NCBI RefSeq assembly: GCF_002287375.1
Contig: NZ_NPOA01000002.1
Coordinates: forward strand, 62,001-126,000
Source of the DNA: Virgibacillus profundi
Lineage (GTDB): Bacteria; Bacillota; Bacilli; Bacillales; Amphibacillaceae
Direction of reading: 5' to 3'
Length of the DNA stretch: 64,000 bases
Part shown: positions 36,245 to 45,175 of the stretch, one piece after another
Layout of the letters: each line of letters begins with the position of its first letter
Position numbering within the stretch: the first letter of the stretch is position 1
Program-made: the position numbers and the translations under genes
Notes under the pieces: generated by a model
What the model saw: the letters and a program-made list of their open reading frames with translations, nothing else
Database searches by the model: none
What the model was told of the DNA's origin: nothing

Positions 36245-36280
36245 AAATGGCCTGCCTCTGAGGACAGGCCATTTATTTTA
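36245..36280. terminator. Bidirectional terminator between convergent genes
   Basis: AAATGGCCTG / CAGGCCATTT stem with TATTTTA following on the plus strand. Confidence 0.75.
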
Positions 36281-36319
36281 GGATATTTCCGAATAAAACT
36301 CCAAGTAGCTTTCATAGAC

Positions 36320-36823
36320 CTACACAACAACTACATCTTCACTATCCTGCTTTTTATGTTGTTTTATAATGGCACTTTTTAAGAAAGGCAGGATCCATCT
36401 GTCTAATCCAAGTCTTCCAGCATTATTTCCAGCTATGACGAGGAATACTGCGGCTGTAGCCATTTGTGCGTCTATCATCCCTGACCCACTGAAGAGAAAT
36501 GATAGGTTCATGACAATTCCCATCAATGCGGCGAAGTTTGTGAAGATCCCTAAAATCAATGCGATTCCTACTAAAAGTTCACCCCACATCACCATTAAGG
36601 AAAATATACCTTGATATGGCAATGCAACAGTCTCAAGAAATGCAGCCCACCATCCTGGAACTGCTGAATTTTCGGTAGCCATTTGAATAAATCCTCCTGC
36701 TTCAAAGCCACCACTGGTCATCTTCCCAAATCCTGCTGTAACCCAGCGATAACCAATATATATTCTTAAAAGAGCTAAAACAGCTGCTACAATCTTATTG
36801 CTTCGTATAAAACTCATAATCAA
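36320..36823 (-). CDS. DoxX-family membrane protein
   Basis: Four-helix membrane protein of 167 aa, with LLRIYIGYRWVTAGFGKM near the N-terminus, PYQGIFSLMVMWGELLVGIALILG and FTNFAALMGIVMNLSFLFSG. DoxX relatives include the quinol-oxidising subunit of thiosulfate:quinone oxidoreductase and redox-stress proteins; the exact role here is unknown. TTG 36823 lies nine bases after AGGAG and is preferred to ATG 36817. Putative Fnr- and Rex-like sites upstream suggest control by oxygen and NADH/NAD ratio. Confidence 0.83.
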   Translation of the reverse strand: MIMSFIRSNKIVAAVLALLRIYIGYRWVTAGFGKMTSGGFEAGGFIQMATENSAVPGWWAAFLETVALPYQGIFSLMVMWGELLVGIALILGIFTNFAALMGIVMNLSFLFSGSGMIDAQMATAAVFLVIAGNNAGRLGLDRWILPFLKSAIIKQHKKQDSEDVVVV

Positions 36824-36849
36824 TTTAACCAGCTCCTATATGTAATTTG

Positions 36850-36867
36850 TTGTGTAATAATTCACAA
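36850..36867. promoter_or_regulatory. Rex-like box at the doxX start region
   Basis: TTGTGTAATAATTCACAA matches the Rex consensus TTGTGAANNNNTTCACAA at all but one fixed base. Placed 27 bp before the start codon, downstream of the predicted -10, so it would act as a repressor site. It also partly fits an Fnr box. Confidence 0.55.
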
Positions 36868-36898
36868 TGTATGATACGTTTGTTTCTGGTACGATTAA

Positions 36899-36940
36899 AT
36901 AATACCATGATAAAAAAGCTATAAAGTGATATTAATCACG
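36899..36940 (-). promoter_or_regulatory. Predicted Fnr-dependent promoter of the DoxX gene
   Basis: GTGATATTAATCAC (36926-36939) keeps the inner GTGA-N6-TCAC of the Fnr box. A TATTAT -10 on the minus strand (36904-36899) lies 31 bp from its centre, the spacing of a class II (-41.5) activator site. Confidence 0.45.
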
Positions 36941-37039
36941 TATATTGAAATTAGTCACATAGATATGACAGAATTTCGAATCCTGGAATAAATGTGGGGA
37001 CAAACGCTGGAACAATGGAACAGGGAATGAACTGTTTCC

Positions 37040-37058
37040 TGTGTCACCCGATGACACA
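37040..37058. promoter_or_regulatory. Inverted repeat upstream of the ASCH gene
   Basis: TGTGTCA-CCCGA-TGACACA, 52 bp before the start. Could be an operator or a transcript hairpin. Confidence 0.35.
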
Positions 37059-37109
37059 AGCTAATGTTTCCTTTATACTTATAATAGAAATGAAAAAGGA
37101 GAGAATCCG

Positions 37110-37457
37110 ATGAGCAGTGAAAATAACTCACTACCGCCAAAGGCAAATACAATTGATAAACTTGTTACCAAACCAGCGGATATAGAAAAAGTAATCAAAG
37201 GGCAAAAAACAGCAACTCGTCGTAGCGGCCGTTATGCAGATATTGGTGAAATTCTGGTGCTAAAAGACAAGAAATTTATAGTGAAAAATGTTTATATACA
37301 AAAGTTGGACGAGGTTACTGATGAAGATGCGAAACAGGAAGGCTATCATAATGTGGAGGAATATAAACAGTCCATCCTGTCCCTGCATCCCGGTATGAAA
37401 TGGGCACCCAAAATGAAAGTTTGGGTTCATGAATATGAAGCAGCAGAAAATGATTAA
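37110..37457 (+). CDS. ASCH-domain protein
   Basis: 115 aa with an ASCH fold (a PUA-like, RNA- or nucleotide-binding beta-barrel). Seen: DIEKVIKGQKTATRRSGRY near residues 29-47, which carries the conserved G-x-K-x-x-T-x-R motif, then GEILVLKDKKFIVKNVY. Some relatives are N4-acetylcytidine amidohydrolases; whether this one is cannot be read here. ATG after AAGGAGAG. It is followed at 16 bp by a HAD phosphatase, probably in one operon. Confidence 0.8.
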   Translation: MSSENNSLPPKANTIDKLVTKPADIEKVIKGQKTATRRSGRYADIGEILVLKDKKFIVKNVYIQKLDEVTDEDAKQEGYHNVEEYKQSILSLHPGMKWAPKMKVWVHEYEAAEND

Positions 37458-37473
37458 TTGAGAGGTGACATTC

Positions 37474-38139
37474 ATGGCGGTTGTTACGGTCGACTTTGAT
37501 GGGACGCTTTTTCGAGGAAACTCTTTTAACGTGATGTTCCAGGTGGCGAAAAAGGATTTCAGTATAAAGGAATGGACTGTTGTTTTCGCTGGAATGGTAA
37601 AGGCCGTGTGTAAAGGCTTGCTTAAGGGAAAGCAAGCCTTTCGCCAGCAATTTTTTAAGGCTTTTGCAAAGTCATTCAAGGGAAAAACTAAGCAGGAGTT
37701 AGAGTCATTTTTTCAGCAACTGGTGAATACTGGCAGGGAAGAAGTACATAGGGATTTGGTTGCGAGAATACGTGAACATCAGCAGCAGGGCGACTTTGTC
37801 ATTCTATTATCCGGGGCGCTATTACCATTTCTTCACGCATTTATTAAAGAATTGCAGCTTGATGTCCATGTTATCGGTACAGAGTTGTTATATGATGAAC
37901 AGGGAAACTGTACCGGTGAAATTAATACGATGATCAATGGGGACGAAAAGGTGAGGAAAGTAAAGGAGTGGATGGAAAATAGTGAAACCTCAGCTAAGAG
38001 CGAGCAGGAAATCTGGGCCTATGCTGACAGTGACAGTGATATTCCGTTATTTCGGTTTGCAGACCATCCCATTGTGGTAAATCCAAATCCAGCAATGAAA
38101 AAAATTGCAGAACAAAATAATTGGCCGATATTTGCTTGA
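37474..38139 (+). CDS. HAD-superfamily hydrolase, subfamily IB (PSPase-like)
   Basis: Probable phosphatase. Motif I VDFDGTLFRGN (residues 6-16; nucleophile and general-acid positions DxDGT), motif II VILLSGALLPFLHAF with the usual Ser, and motif III/IV WAYADSDSDIPLFRFAD with paired Asp. The helical cap (about residues 20-90) is rich in Lys and Phe. 221 aa from ATG 37474, placed after GAGAGGTGA. Relatives include phosphoserine phosphatase; the substrate is unknown. Co-directional with the ASCH gene. Confidence 0.85.
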   Translation: MAVVTVDFDGTLFRGNSFNVMFQVAKKDFSIKEWTVVFAGMVKAVCKGLLKGKQAFRQQFFKAFAKSFKGKTKQELESFFQQLVNTGREEVHRDLVARIREHQQQGDFVILLSGALLPFLHAFIKELQLDVHVIGTELLYDEQGNCTGEINTMINGDEKVRKVKEWMENSETSAKSEQEIWAYADSDSDIPLFRFADHPIVVNPNPAMKKIAEQNNWPIFA

Positions 38140-38178
38140 ATTTATTAGTTCATGGTAGAGATGTCTTCCCATCACTTA

Positions 38179-38210
38179 TTAGAAAACTTGGCTTATCGCC
38201 AAGCCTTAAT
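38179..38210 (-). repeat. 32-bp dispersed repeat, copy 2
   Basis: Complement of ATTAAGGCTTGGCGATAAG...; 30 of 32 bases match 2555-2586. Further GGC-x-AAGCC-type symmetry follows to about 38225 (CTTAATGGCGAAAGCCTTAG), giving small stem-loop potential. Confidence 0.7.
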
Positions 38211-38276
38211 GGCGAAAGCCTTAGTTGCACTTATACTGATTTCCTGAAAAAAGTTATACTTTCCTATCAGTGTAAA

Positions 38277-38300
38277 AAAGGGACGGGAAGCCCGTCCCTT
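38277..38300 (-). terminator. Terminator of the narK-PAS gene
   Basis: AAGGGACGGG / CCCGTCCCTT perfect 10-bp stem with a 3- to 4-nt loop, followed by six Ts on the minus strand. Confidence 0.9.
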
Positions 38301-38308
38301 GAGAACCA

Positions 38309-39802
38309 TTACTTTTGGGAAGTATCAGTAAATCGGGCAATATACTGTTTAATGTCGCCTGTATTATTTTTAATGGTACTTATTGTAATCCATCCGGGAT
38401 AGACTTCTCCGTTTTTTCGTTTATTCCAGATTTCTCCTTCCCAAAAACCGTTTTCTTCTATTGCCCACCACATCTTTTCGTAAAAAGCAGAATCATGTTT
38501 CCCGGACTTCAGAAAATTTGTTTTTTCCCCAATTGCTTCTTCTTTTGCATATCCCGTAAGGCGTGTGAAGGCCGGGTTAACATTTTGAATGTCCAAATGT
38601 TTATTTGTAACCATAATTCCTTCTGTAGCACCTTCGATTATTTGTCTCTCAATATTCATCCGATCCTGATAATACATGAAGATAACAATAACAAAGCTGA
38701 CTAGCGCAAATTCAGAAAGCAGCATAAATGCGATTGAATGATGGCCTGTAATATTGTCAACGGTTGTTAATAGTAGTGGCGGGAAAAATCCACCCAGTCC
38801 ACCCATGGCAGAAACAATACCGTTTACAATCCCTGCCTGATTTGAGAAATATAGTGGAACAAGTTTAAATATTGTACCGTTTCCAATACCGACTGTAACA
38901 CCCACAGCAAGCGCCCCGACAGTATACCATCCGATACTCGGTGAAAAAGACAGTAAAATTCCGGAGAAAGTAACCCCTGCAAATACAAACATTAAAATGA
39001 TAAACGGATCAAATTTATCTGCCAGCAATCCACCAATAGGTCTTAGTAATGTTGCAATTGCGATGAAAATAGCAGTTCGTATACCTGCATCAACAGGATT
39101 CAATCCAAAATTATCGACTAAAAAGCTTGGAAGAAACATCGTAAATGCAACAAAGGCACCAAATGTAATGAAATAAAACAGGCTGAGGAACCATAATGTC
39201 GTATTTCGGTATACCCCTTTTATCTGTTCCGACATTGACTTTTTGGCTGTTACTTCATTTCTGTCACCGAAAATAAAAATCAGTGCAGCAAATATAAGCA
39301 GTAAAATGATAAATAAGCGAACGGTGCTTTCCCAGCCGATATTTTGAGCGATAATTGGAGCAGTAAAAGTCGTTATGGCTGTACCAATATTACCAACACC
39401 ATAGATCCCGTTAACAAATCCATGTTTTTCTTTTGGAAAATATTTTGGCAGGGAGGTTACACCAATGGAGAAAGTCGCACCCCCTACACCAAGGATTAAT
39501 CCACCAATAACCAGATCCGCAAATGAATCGGCAATACTAATAAAAAATACCGGAAATAAAAGAATGAGCGTACTTATCAGAAAAAGAACTCTTGAACCTA
39601 ATCGGTCTGTGTAAAAACCGATTGGAATCCTTAGCAATGACCCTAAAATAACTGGGATTGCTGTAACCAATGAGGCCTGTCCGCTGGTTAAGGCAATGTC
39701 TTCCTGAATAAATGGCATTAAGGAAGAAATTAAAACCCAGACCATAAATCCAATAAAAAGACTTGAAGTTTGCAGTGTCAATTGAACATTTGGCTTTTTC
39801 AT
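38309..39802 (-). CDS. narK: NarK-family nitrate/nitrite MFS transporter fused to a C-terminal PAS domain
   Basis: Residues 1-385 form a 12-helix major facilitator: MVWVLISSLMPFIQ, then GSLLRIPIGFYTDRLGSR (MFS motif A), GVGGATFSIGVTSLPKYFPKEK with the NarK nitrate signature, and a second signature GIGNGTIFKLVPLYF and MGGLGGFFPPLLL. From about residue 395 a PAS domain follows (IEGATEGIMVTNKHLDIQNV, AFTRLTGYAKEEAIGEK, GEIWNKRKNGEVYPGWITIS) ending FTDTSQK, where sensor proteins continue into a GGDEF or kinase domain. Ordinary NarK is about 400 aa, so the PAS is an added module. Divergent from narG with Fnr boxes between; it should move nitrate in or nitrite out. Confidence 0.9.
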   Translation of the reverse strand: MKKPNVQLTLQTSSLFIGFMVWVLISSLMPFIQEDIALTSGQASLVTAIPVILGSLLRIPIGFYTDRLGSRVLFLISTLILLFPVFFISIADSFADLVIGGLILGVGGATFSIGVTSLPKYFPKEKHGFVNGIYGVGNIGTAITTFTAPIIAQNIGWESTVRLFIILLLIFAALIFIFGDRNEVTAKKSMSEQIKGVYRNTTLWFLSLFYFITFGAFVAFTMFLPSFLVDNFGLNPVDAGIRTAIFIAIATLLRPIGGLLADKFDPFIILMFVFAGVTFSGILLSFSPSIGWYTVGALAVGVTVGIGNGTIFKLVPLYFSNQAGIVNGIVSAMGGLGGFFPPLLLTTVDNITGHHSIAFMLLSEFALVSFVIVIFMYYQDRMNIERQIIEGATEGIMVTNKHLDIQNVNPAFTRLTGYAKEEAIGEKTNFLKSGKHDSAFYEKMWWAIEENGFWEGEIWNKRKNGEVYPGWITISTIKNNTGDIKQYIARFTDTSQK

Positions 39803-39849
39803 AAGTAAGTTTAATTCCTTTCTACATCGTATTTAATAATATTTACCCT

Positions 39850-39892
39850 ATTATAGTTAATTTTATTCTATATTAATGTGAAAAAAATCACA
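39850..39892 (-). promoter_or_regulatory. Fnr-activated promoter of narK-PAS
   Basis: Perfect Fnr box TGTGAAAAAAATCACA at 39877-39892. On the minus strand a TATAAT lies at 39855-39850, with its centre 32 bp from the box centre, as in a class II (-41.5) Fnr promoter. Confidence 0.8.
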
Positions 39893-39943
39893 AATAGTAT
39901 ATAGAATATTTTAATTATGACTAATTCGTGAAGAAGTTAATTT

Positions 39944-39994
39944 TGTGACATTTTTCACAAACATACACTGATGCAGATGCTTAAATATAGATAC
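39944..39994 (+). promoter_or_regulatory. Fnr-activated promoter of narGHJI
   Basis: Perfect Fnr box TGTGACATTTTTCACA at 39944-39959. TAAATA at 39982-39987 is correctly placed as -10 for a -41.5 site, giving a start near 39994. Confidence 0.78.
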
Positions 39995-40026
39995 ATCATT
40001 CAAATGTATTTTTTGGAGGGAAAACA

Positions 40027-43000
40027 ATGAAGAAACGATCTCCACTTTGGCAAAGATTAAATTACTTGAAACCAAAAGAAACGTATTCGAATAATCATAG
40101 TCAGTTGCAGGAAGGAAACCGTGACTGGGAAAATGTTTACCGCAGAAGATGGCAGCATGATAAAGTAATTCGTTCAACACATGGTGTTAACTGTACCGGC
40201 TCATGCAGCTGGAATATCTATGTAAAAGATGGGATTGTCACATGGGAAGGGCAGCAATTAAACTACCCGACGACAGGCCCTGATATGCCGGAATTTGAGC
40301 CGAGGGGATGTCCAAGGGGTGCCAGTTTTTCATGGTACATCTACAGCCCGCTGCGTGTGAAGTACCCCTATGTACGGAAAAAATTATTGAACTTGTGGCG
40401 CGAAGCATTACAAACACATGCCAGTCCACTTGAGGCCTGGGCAAGTATTGTAGAGGATAGGGAAAAAGCTAATCTTTATAAACGAGCAAGAGGGAAGGGT
40501 GGATTAGTTCGTGCAGAGTGGGAGGAGGTTAAGAAACTTGTTGCTGCCTCTGTGCTTTATACAACTTTGAAATATGGCCCGGACCGCAATATTGGATTTT
40601 CTCCAATTCCTGCAATGTCCATGATCAGTCACGCTGCTGGAAGCCGGTTCATGTCACTCATCGGGGGACCGATGCTCAGTTTTTATGATTGGTATGCAGA
40701 CTTACCACCAGCTTCCCCACAGATTTGGGGAGATCAGACGGACGTGCCAGAAAGTTCGGATTGGTTTAATTCTGGTTATATTATGACATGGGGCTCGAAT
40801 GTTCCACTTACACGAACACCGGATGCGCATTTTCTCGTGGAAGCACGCTATAAGGGAACAAAGGTGATCTCTGTCAGCCCAGACTACGCTGAATCTACAA
40901 AATTCGCCGATGAATGGATGTCTGTCAAACAAGGGACAGATGGGGCTGTGGCCATGGCGATGGGACATGTCATTTTAAATGAATTTTATCATAAGGAAAT
41001 GACTCCTTATTTTGAAGAATATGCAAAAACCTATACAGATTTTCCATTCTCCGTACGACTGAAAAAAGAGAATGGGGCATTTACAGCAGATCGATTTCTG
41101 CACGCGAAAGATCTCGGTATCGATTCAGAAAATAATGAATGGAAACCAGCGATGTTTAATAAGGCAACAAATGATTTTTCCATTCCACAGGGGACGATGG
41201 GTTCCCGCTGGGACAGCAGTGGTAAATGGAATTTGCGTTTAATTGATGAGAACACCAATGAAACGATTGAACCAACGTTAAGCTTTTTAGGTGCGGAAGA
41301 TGAAATCGTAACAGTGGATATGCCTTATTTTGATGAAGAAACGAAAAAAATGCTTGCCCGTGCTGTACCTGTGAAAAAAGTAGCGTTAAATGGGAAAACA
41401 GAATATATTGCAACGGTTTATGATTTAATGCTGGCAAACTACGGAATTGACCGTGGAATCGGCGGGGAAGCTGCAAGCTCCTATGATGAGATTGCACCGT
41501 TTTCTCCAGCCTGGCAGGAGCAGATCAGTGGTGTGGATCGCAATCTGGTCATTAAAATTGCCCGTGAGTTTGCACAGAATTCCATTGATACAAAAGGCCG
41601 CTCCATGATTATTATGGGTGCTGGAATTAATCATTGGTTCAACTCAGATACGATTTACCGTGCAGTTGTCAATCTTGTGCTCCTGGTTGGGGCGCAAGGT
41701 GTGAATGGCGGTGGCTGGGCACATTATGTCGGACAGGAAAAACTCAGACCTGCGGAAGGCTGGAATACAATTGCAACAGCAAAAGACTGGGGCTCACCAA
41801 AGCTGCAAAACGGGACATCATTCTTCTACTTTGCGACAGGCCAGTGGCGTTTTGAGGAATCACCTGTAAGCAATCTGGTCGCAGCAAATGTGGAAAAAGC
41901 GAGATATGATCACCATGGAGATTACAATGTACTTGCTGCTCGACTGGGATGGCTGCCATCCTATCCAACTTTTAATAAAAATGGAATTGATGTTTATAAC
42001 GAAGCCATCAATAGCGGCCATGAAACAACAGAGGAAATCGGAAAGTATGTAGCGGAACAATTAAAGAATAAAGAGCTGCAGTTTGCAATCGAGGATCCGG
42101 ATGATTCCGTTAACTTCCCAAGAAACTTATTTGTCTGGCGTGCTAATTTAATTTCCAGTTCAGGAAAAGGGCATGAATACTTTTTAAAATATTTACTTGG
42201 AACATCGCACGGGCTGCTGAATTCAGATGAAGACAGCATTCGTCCGGAAGAAATTAAGTGGCGCGATGAGGCACCTGAAGGAAAGCTCGATCTGTTGATT
42301 AATCTCGATTTCCGGATGGCGGGAACGGCATTGTATTCGGATGTAATTTTACCCGCTGCTACCTGGTATGAGAAACATGATTTGTCCAGCACGGATATGC
42401 ACCCATTCGTACATCCATTTAATCCGGCAATAGCATCACCATGGGAGGCAAAATCAGATTGGGATATTTTTAAGGAATTGGCAAAAGGAGTATCTGATTT
42501 GGCAGAGGAACTGGATATGGAGCCGATCAAAGAGGTCGTTGCATCCCCAATCCTGCATGATACACCAGGCGAAATGGCGCAAAGCTTTGGAGAGATAAAA
42601 GACTGGTCCAAAGGTGAATGTGAGCCTGTTCCAGGTAAAACGATGCCACATATTAATGTTGTTGAATACGATTATAAGCAAATTTATACGAAAATGACGT
42701 CACTTGGACAAGGTGTCGTAACGAAAGCCTACGGTGGGAAAGGCATTAACTGGAATATGGAGAAAGAGTATGACTTGGTGAAGCGAACGATTGGGACCAT
42801 TCAAGATGGCAGTATTGCAGATGGCTGTCCGGATATAACAAGTGCAAGGGATGCATGTGAAGCTATTCTGATGCTTTCATCAACAACCAATGGAAAAGTA
42901 GCAGTGAAGGCATGGGAGGAACTGGAGAAGAAGACAGATCTGGAGCTGAAAGATTTAGCCAGTGAGAGAGAAGAAGAATTATTTACCTTTGATCAAATCA

Positions 43001-43704
43001 CGGCACAGCCAAAAACAGTCATAACATCACCTGCATTCAGTGGTTCGGAAAAAGGTGGCAGAAGGTATTCGCCTTTTACAACAAATATTGAACGAATGAT
43101 TCCATTCCGTACCATTACGGGAAGACAATCGTATTTTCTTGATCATGAAATGATAAAGGAATTTGGAGAAAGCCTGGCCGTGTTTAAGCCGATATTAAAT
43201 GATTCGCCATTTAAAGCAAACCGGCCTGAAGTGGAAGGAAAAGAGATTACGCTGAACTATTTAACACCACATAATAAATGGTCCATTCACAGTATGTACT
43301 TTGATTCACAGCCAATGCTGACACTTTTCAGAGGTGGTCCAACAGTTTGGATGAATAAAGATGACGCAGCAGAAGTGGATGTTGAAGATAATGACTGGAT
43401 TGAATGCTTTAACCGGAATGGTGTTGTTGTGGCTCGGGCTGTTGTATCGCACCGGATCCCAAGAACGATGGCATTCATGCACCATGCTCAGGACAGACAT
43501 ATTCATGTTCCCGGGACGAAATTAACGAAGAATCGCGGCGGAACACATAATAGCCCAACACGAATCCATGTGAAACCAACACATATGATTGGTGGCTATG
43601 CGCAATTGAGTTATGGATTTAACTATTATGGTCCTACAGGAAATCAACGGGACTTAAATGTTGTCATAAGAAAACTTGAGGAGGTTGACTGGCTTGAAGA
43701 TTAA
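40027..43704 (+). CDS. narG: Respiratory nitrate reductase alpha subunit
   Basis: Catalytic molybdenum (bis-MGD) subunit of membrane-bound nitrate reductase, reducing nitrate to nitrite on the cytoplasmic side. 1225 aa, standard length. The N-terminus carries the short vestigial KKRSPLWQRLNYLKPKE motif; HGVNCTGSCSWNIYVKDGIV holds the His and Cys ligands of the [4Fe-4S] cluster FS0; then GCPRGASFSWYIYSPLRVKYP and TWGSNVPLTRTPDAHFLVEA. The C-terminal molybdopterin-binding domain ends with GGTHNSPTRIHVKP. ATG after GGAGGG. The stop overlaps the narH start by 11 bases. Confidence 0.97.
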   Translation: MKKRSPLWQRLNYLKPKETYSNNHSQLQEGNRDWENVYRRRWQHDKVIRSTHGVNCTGSCSWNIYVKDGIVTWEGQQLNYPTTGPDMPEFEPRGCPRGASFSWYIYSPLRVKYPYVRKKLLNLWREALQTHASPLEAWASIVEDREKANLYKRARGKGGLVRAEWEEVKKLVAASVLYTTLKYGPDRNIGFSPIPAMSMISHAAGSRFMSLIGGPMLSFYDWYADLPPASPQIWGDQTDVPESSDWFNSGYIMTWGSNVPLTRTPDAHFLVEARYKGTKVISVSPDYAESTKFADEWMSVKQGTDGAVAMAMGHVILNEFYHKEMTPYFEEYAKTYTDFPFSVRLKKENGAFTADRFLHAKDLGIDSENNEWKPAMFNKATNDFSIPQGTMGSRWDSSGKWNLRLIDENTNETIEPTLSFLGAEDEIVTVDMPYFDEETKKMLARAVPVKKVALNGKTEYIATVYDLMLANYGIDRGIGGEAASSYDEIAPFSPAWQEQISGVDRNLVIKIAREFAQNSIDTKGRSMIIMGAGINHWFNSDTIYRAVVNLVLLVGAQGVNGGGWAHYVGQEKLRPAEGWNTIATAKDWGSPKLQNGTSFFYFATGQWRFEESPVSNLVAANVEKARYDHHGDYNVLAARLGWLPSYPTFNKNGIDVYNEAINSGHETTEEIGKYVAEQLKNKELQFAIEDPDDSVNFPRNLFVWRANLISSSGKGHEYFLKYLLGTSHGLLNSDEDSIRPEEIKWRDEAPEGKLDLLINLDFRMAGTALYSDVILPAATWYEKHDLSSTDMHPFVHPFNPAIASPWEAKSDWDIFKELAKGVSDLAEELDMEPIKEVVASPILHDTPGEMAQSFGEIKDWSKGECEPVPGKTMPHINVVEYDYKQIYTKMTSLGQGVVTKAYGGKGINWNMEKEYDLVKRTIGTIQDGSIADGCPDITSARDACEAILMLSSTTNGKVAVKAWEELEKKTDLELKDLASEREEELFTFDQITAQPKTVITSPAFSGSEKGGRRYSPFTTNIERMIPFRTITGRQSYFLDHEMIKEFGESLAVFKPILNDSPFKANRPEVEGKEITLNYLTPHNKWSIHSMYFDSQPMLTLFRGGPTVWMNKDDAAEVDVEDNDWIECFNRNGVVVARAVVSHRIPRTMAFMHHAQDRHIHVPGTKLTKNRGGTHNSPTRIHVKPTHMIGGYAQLSYGFNYYGPTGNQRDLNVVIRKLEEVDWLED

Positions 43705-45166
43705 AGCACAAGTTGGAATGGTAATGAATCTTGATAAATGTATTGGTTGCCATACATGCAGTGTTACCTGTAAAAATACCTGGACAAATCGTCCGGGCGC
43801 GGAATATATGTATTTTAATAATGTGGAAACAAAGCCCGGAATCGGTTATCCGAAACAATGGGAGGATCAGGAAAAATATAAAGGTGGCTGGGAGCTGGAT
43901 AATGGTGAATTAAAGCTGAAATCAGGCTCAAGAGTGAAGCGTCTGATGAATCTGTTTTATAATCCAAATCAGCCGGAGCTCGATGATTACTATGAACCAT
44001 GGAACTATGATTATGAAACATTGACAAATAGCCCGGAAAGAAAGCATCAGCCAGTCGCACGTGCGAAATCGGCAATCACCGGTGAATTTATGGATCTGGA
44101 ATGGGGACCAAACTGGGAGGATGATCTGGCAGGGGCGCACATTACCGGCCTTCGCGATCCAAACGTCGTGAAGATGGAAGAAACGATAAAAACGGAATTT
44201 GAAGATGTATTTATGATGTACCTTCCCCGAATTTGTGAACATTGCATCAATGCACCGTGTGTATCTTCATGTCCATCCGGTGCGATGTATAAGCGGGATG
44301 AAGACGGAATTGTGCTAGTTGATCAAAATGCATGCCGTGCATGGCGCCATTGTGTAACATCATGCCCATACAAAAAAGTGTATTTCAACTGGCAAACAAA
44401 TAAAGCGGAGAAATGTAATATGTGTTATCCAAGGATTGAAAATGGCCAGCCAACAATCTGTTCAGAGACCTGTGTAGGAAGAATCCGTTATATCGGAATC
44501 ATGCTTTATGACGCAGACAAAGTATTGGAAGCAGCATCCGTAACCGATGAAAAAGAACTTTACAACGCACAGCTGGGAATCTTTTTAGACCCAAATGACC
44601 CGGAGGTAATTAAAGAGGCGAAAAAAGCAGGAATTCCAATGGACTGGATTGAAGCTGCACAGAAATCTCCTATTTATAAAATGATTATCGATTGGAAGAT
44701 TGCATTACCGCTTCATCCGGAATATCGCACAATGCCAATGGTATGGTATATTCCTCCGCTTTCTCCGATTATGAATATGATTGAAGGAAAAGGAAGCAAT
44801 GCAGATACAGAAGATATTTTCCCGGCAATTGACAATATGCGAATTCCGATTGAATACCTAGCAAATCTCCTAACAGCAGGGGATAAGGAGCAAATTCGAA
44901 TTGTCCTGAAAAAAATGGCTGTTATGCGCAGTTACATGCGTGCAGCTACTTCCGGTAAAGCCTATGATACAGACCTTATCACCGAACTTGGTTTAGAGGA
45001 AGAGGATATCAAGAAAATGTTCCGCCTACTGGCAATCGCAAAATATGAAGACCGCTTCGTTATTCCAAAAAGTCATAAAGAAGAGGTTGCAGATTTGTAT
45101 GATGAACAAGGTGCATGTGGACTCGACTTTGCCGGCGGCCCTGGAAGCTGTGGCGTACTTTCCTAA
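43694..45166 (+). CDS. narH: Respiratory nitrate reductase beta subunit
   Basis: Electron-transfer subunit carrying three [4Fe-4S] and one [3Fe-4S] cluster between NarI and NarG. Cys groups: CIGCHTCSVTCKNTW at residues 16-30, CEHCINAPCVSSCPSGAMYK, then ACRAWRHCVTSCPYKKVY (the Trp replacing a Cys marks the [3Fe-4S] site), and CNMCYPRI with CSETCVGRIRY. The TTG at 43694 is the likely start: GAGGAGG lies nine bases upstream and the protein then begins KIKAQVGMVMNLDKC, as in other NarH. 490 aa. A 309-bp repeat element separates it from narJ. Confidence 0.96.
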   Translation: MKIKAQVGMVMNLDKCIGCHTCSVTCKNTWTNRPGAEYMYFNNVETKPGIGYPKQWEDQEKYKGGWELDNGELKLKSGSRVKRLMNLFYNPNQPELDDYYEPWNYDYETLTNSPERKHQPVARAKSAITGEFMDLEWGPNWEDDLAGAHITGLRDPNVVKMEETIKTEFEDVFMMYLPRICEHCINAPCVSSCPSGAMYKRDEDGIVLVDQNACRAWRHCVTSCPYKKVYFNWQTNKAEKCNMCYPRIENGQPTICSETCVGRIRYIGIMLYDADKVLEAASVTDEKELYNAQLGIFLDPNDPEVIKEAKKAGIPMDWIEAAQKSPIYKMIIDWKIALPLHPEYRTMPMVWYIPPLSPIMNMIEGKGSNADTEDIFPAIDNMRIPIEYLANLLTAGDKEQIRIVLKKMAVMRSYMRAATSGKAYDTDLITELGLEEEDIKKMFRLLAIAKYEDRFVIPKSHKEEVADLYDEQGACGLDFAGGPGSCGVLS

Positions 45167-45175
45167 GTAGATCAT

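Noticed and set aside
38121-38402. 93-codon plus-strand ORF after the HAD gene
   Set aside because: It crosses the 32-bp repeat and the narK terminator and enters narK antisense; no start signal.
41994-42611. 205-codon minus-strand ORF inside narG
   Set aside because: Antisense shadow of a clear narG; serine-rich and without ribosome site.
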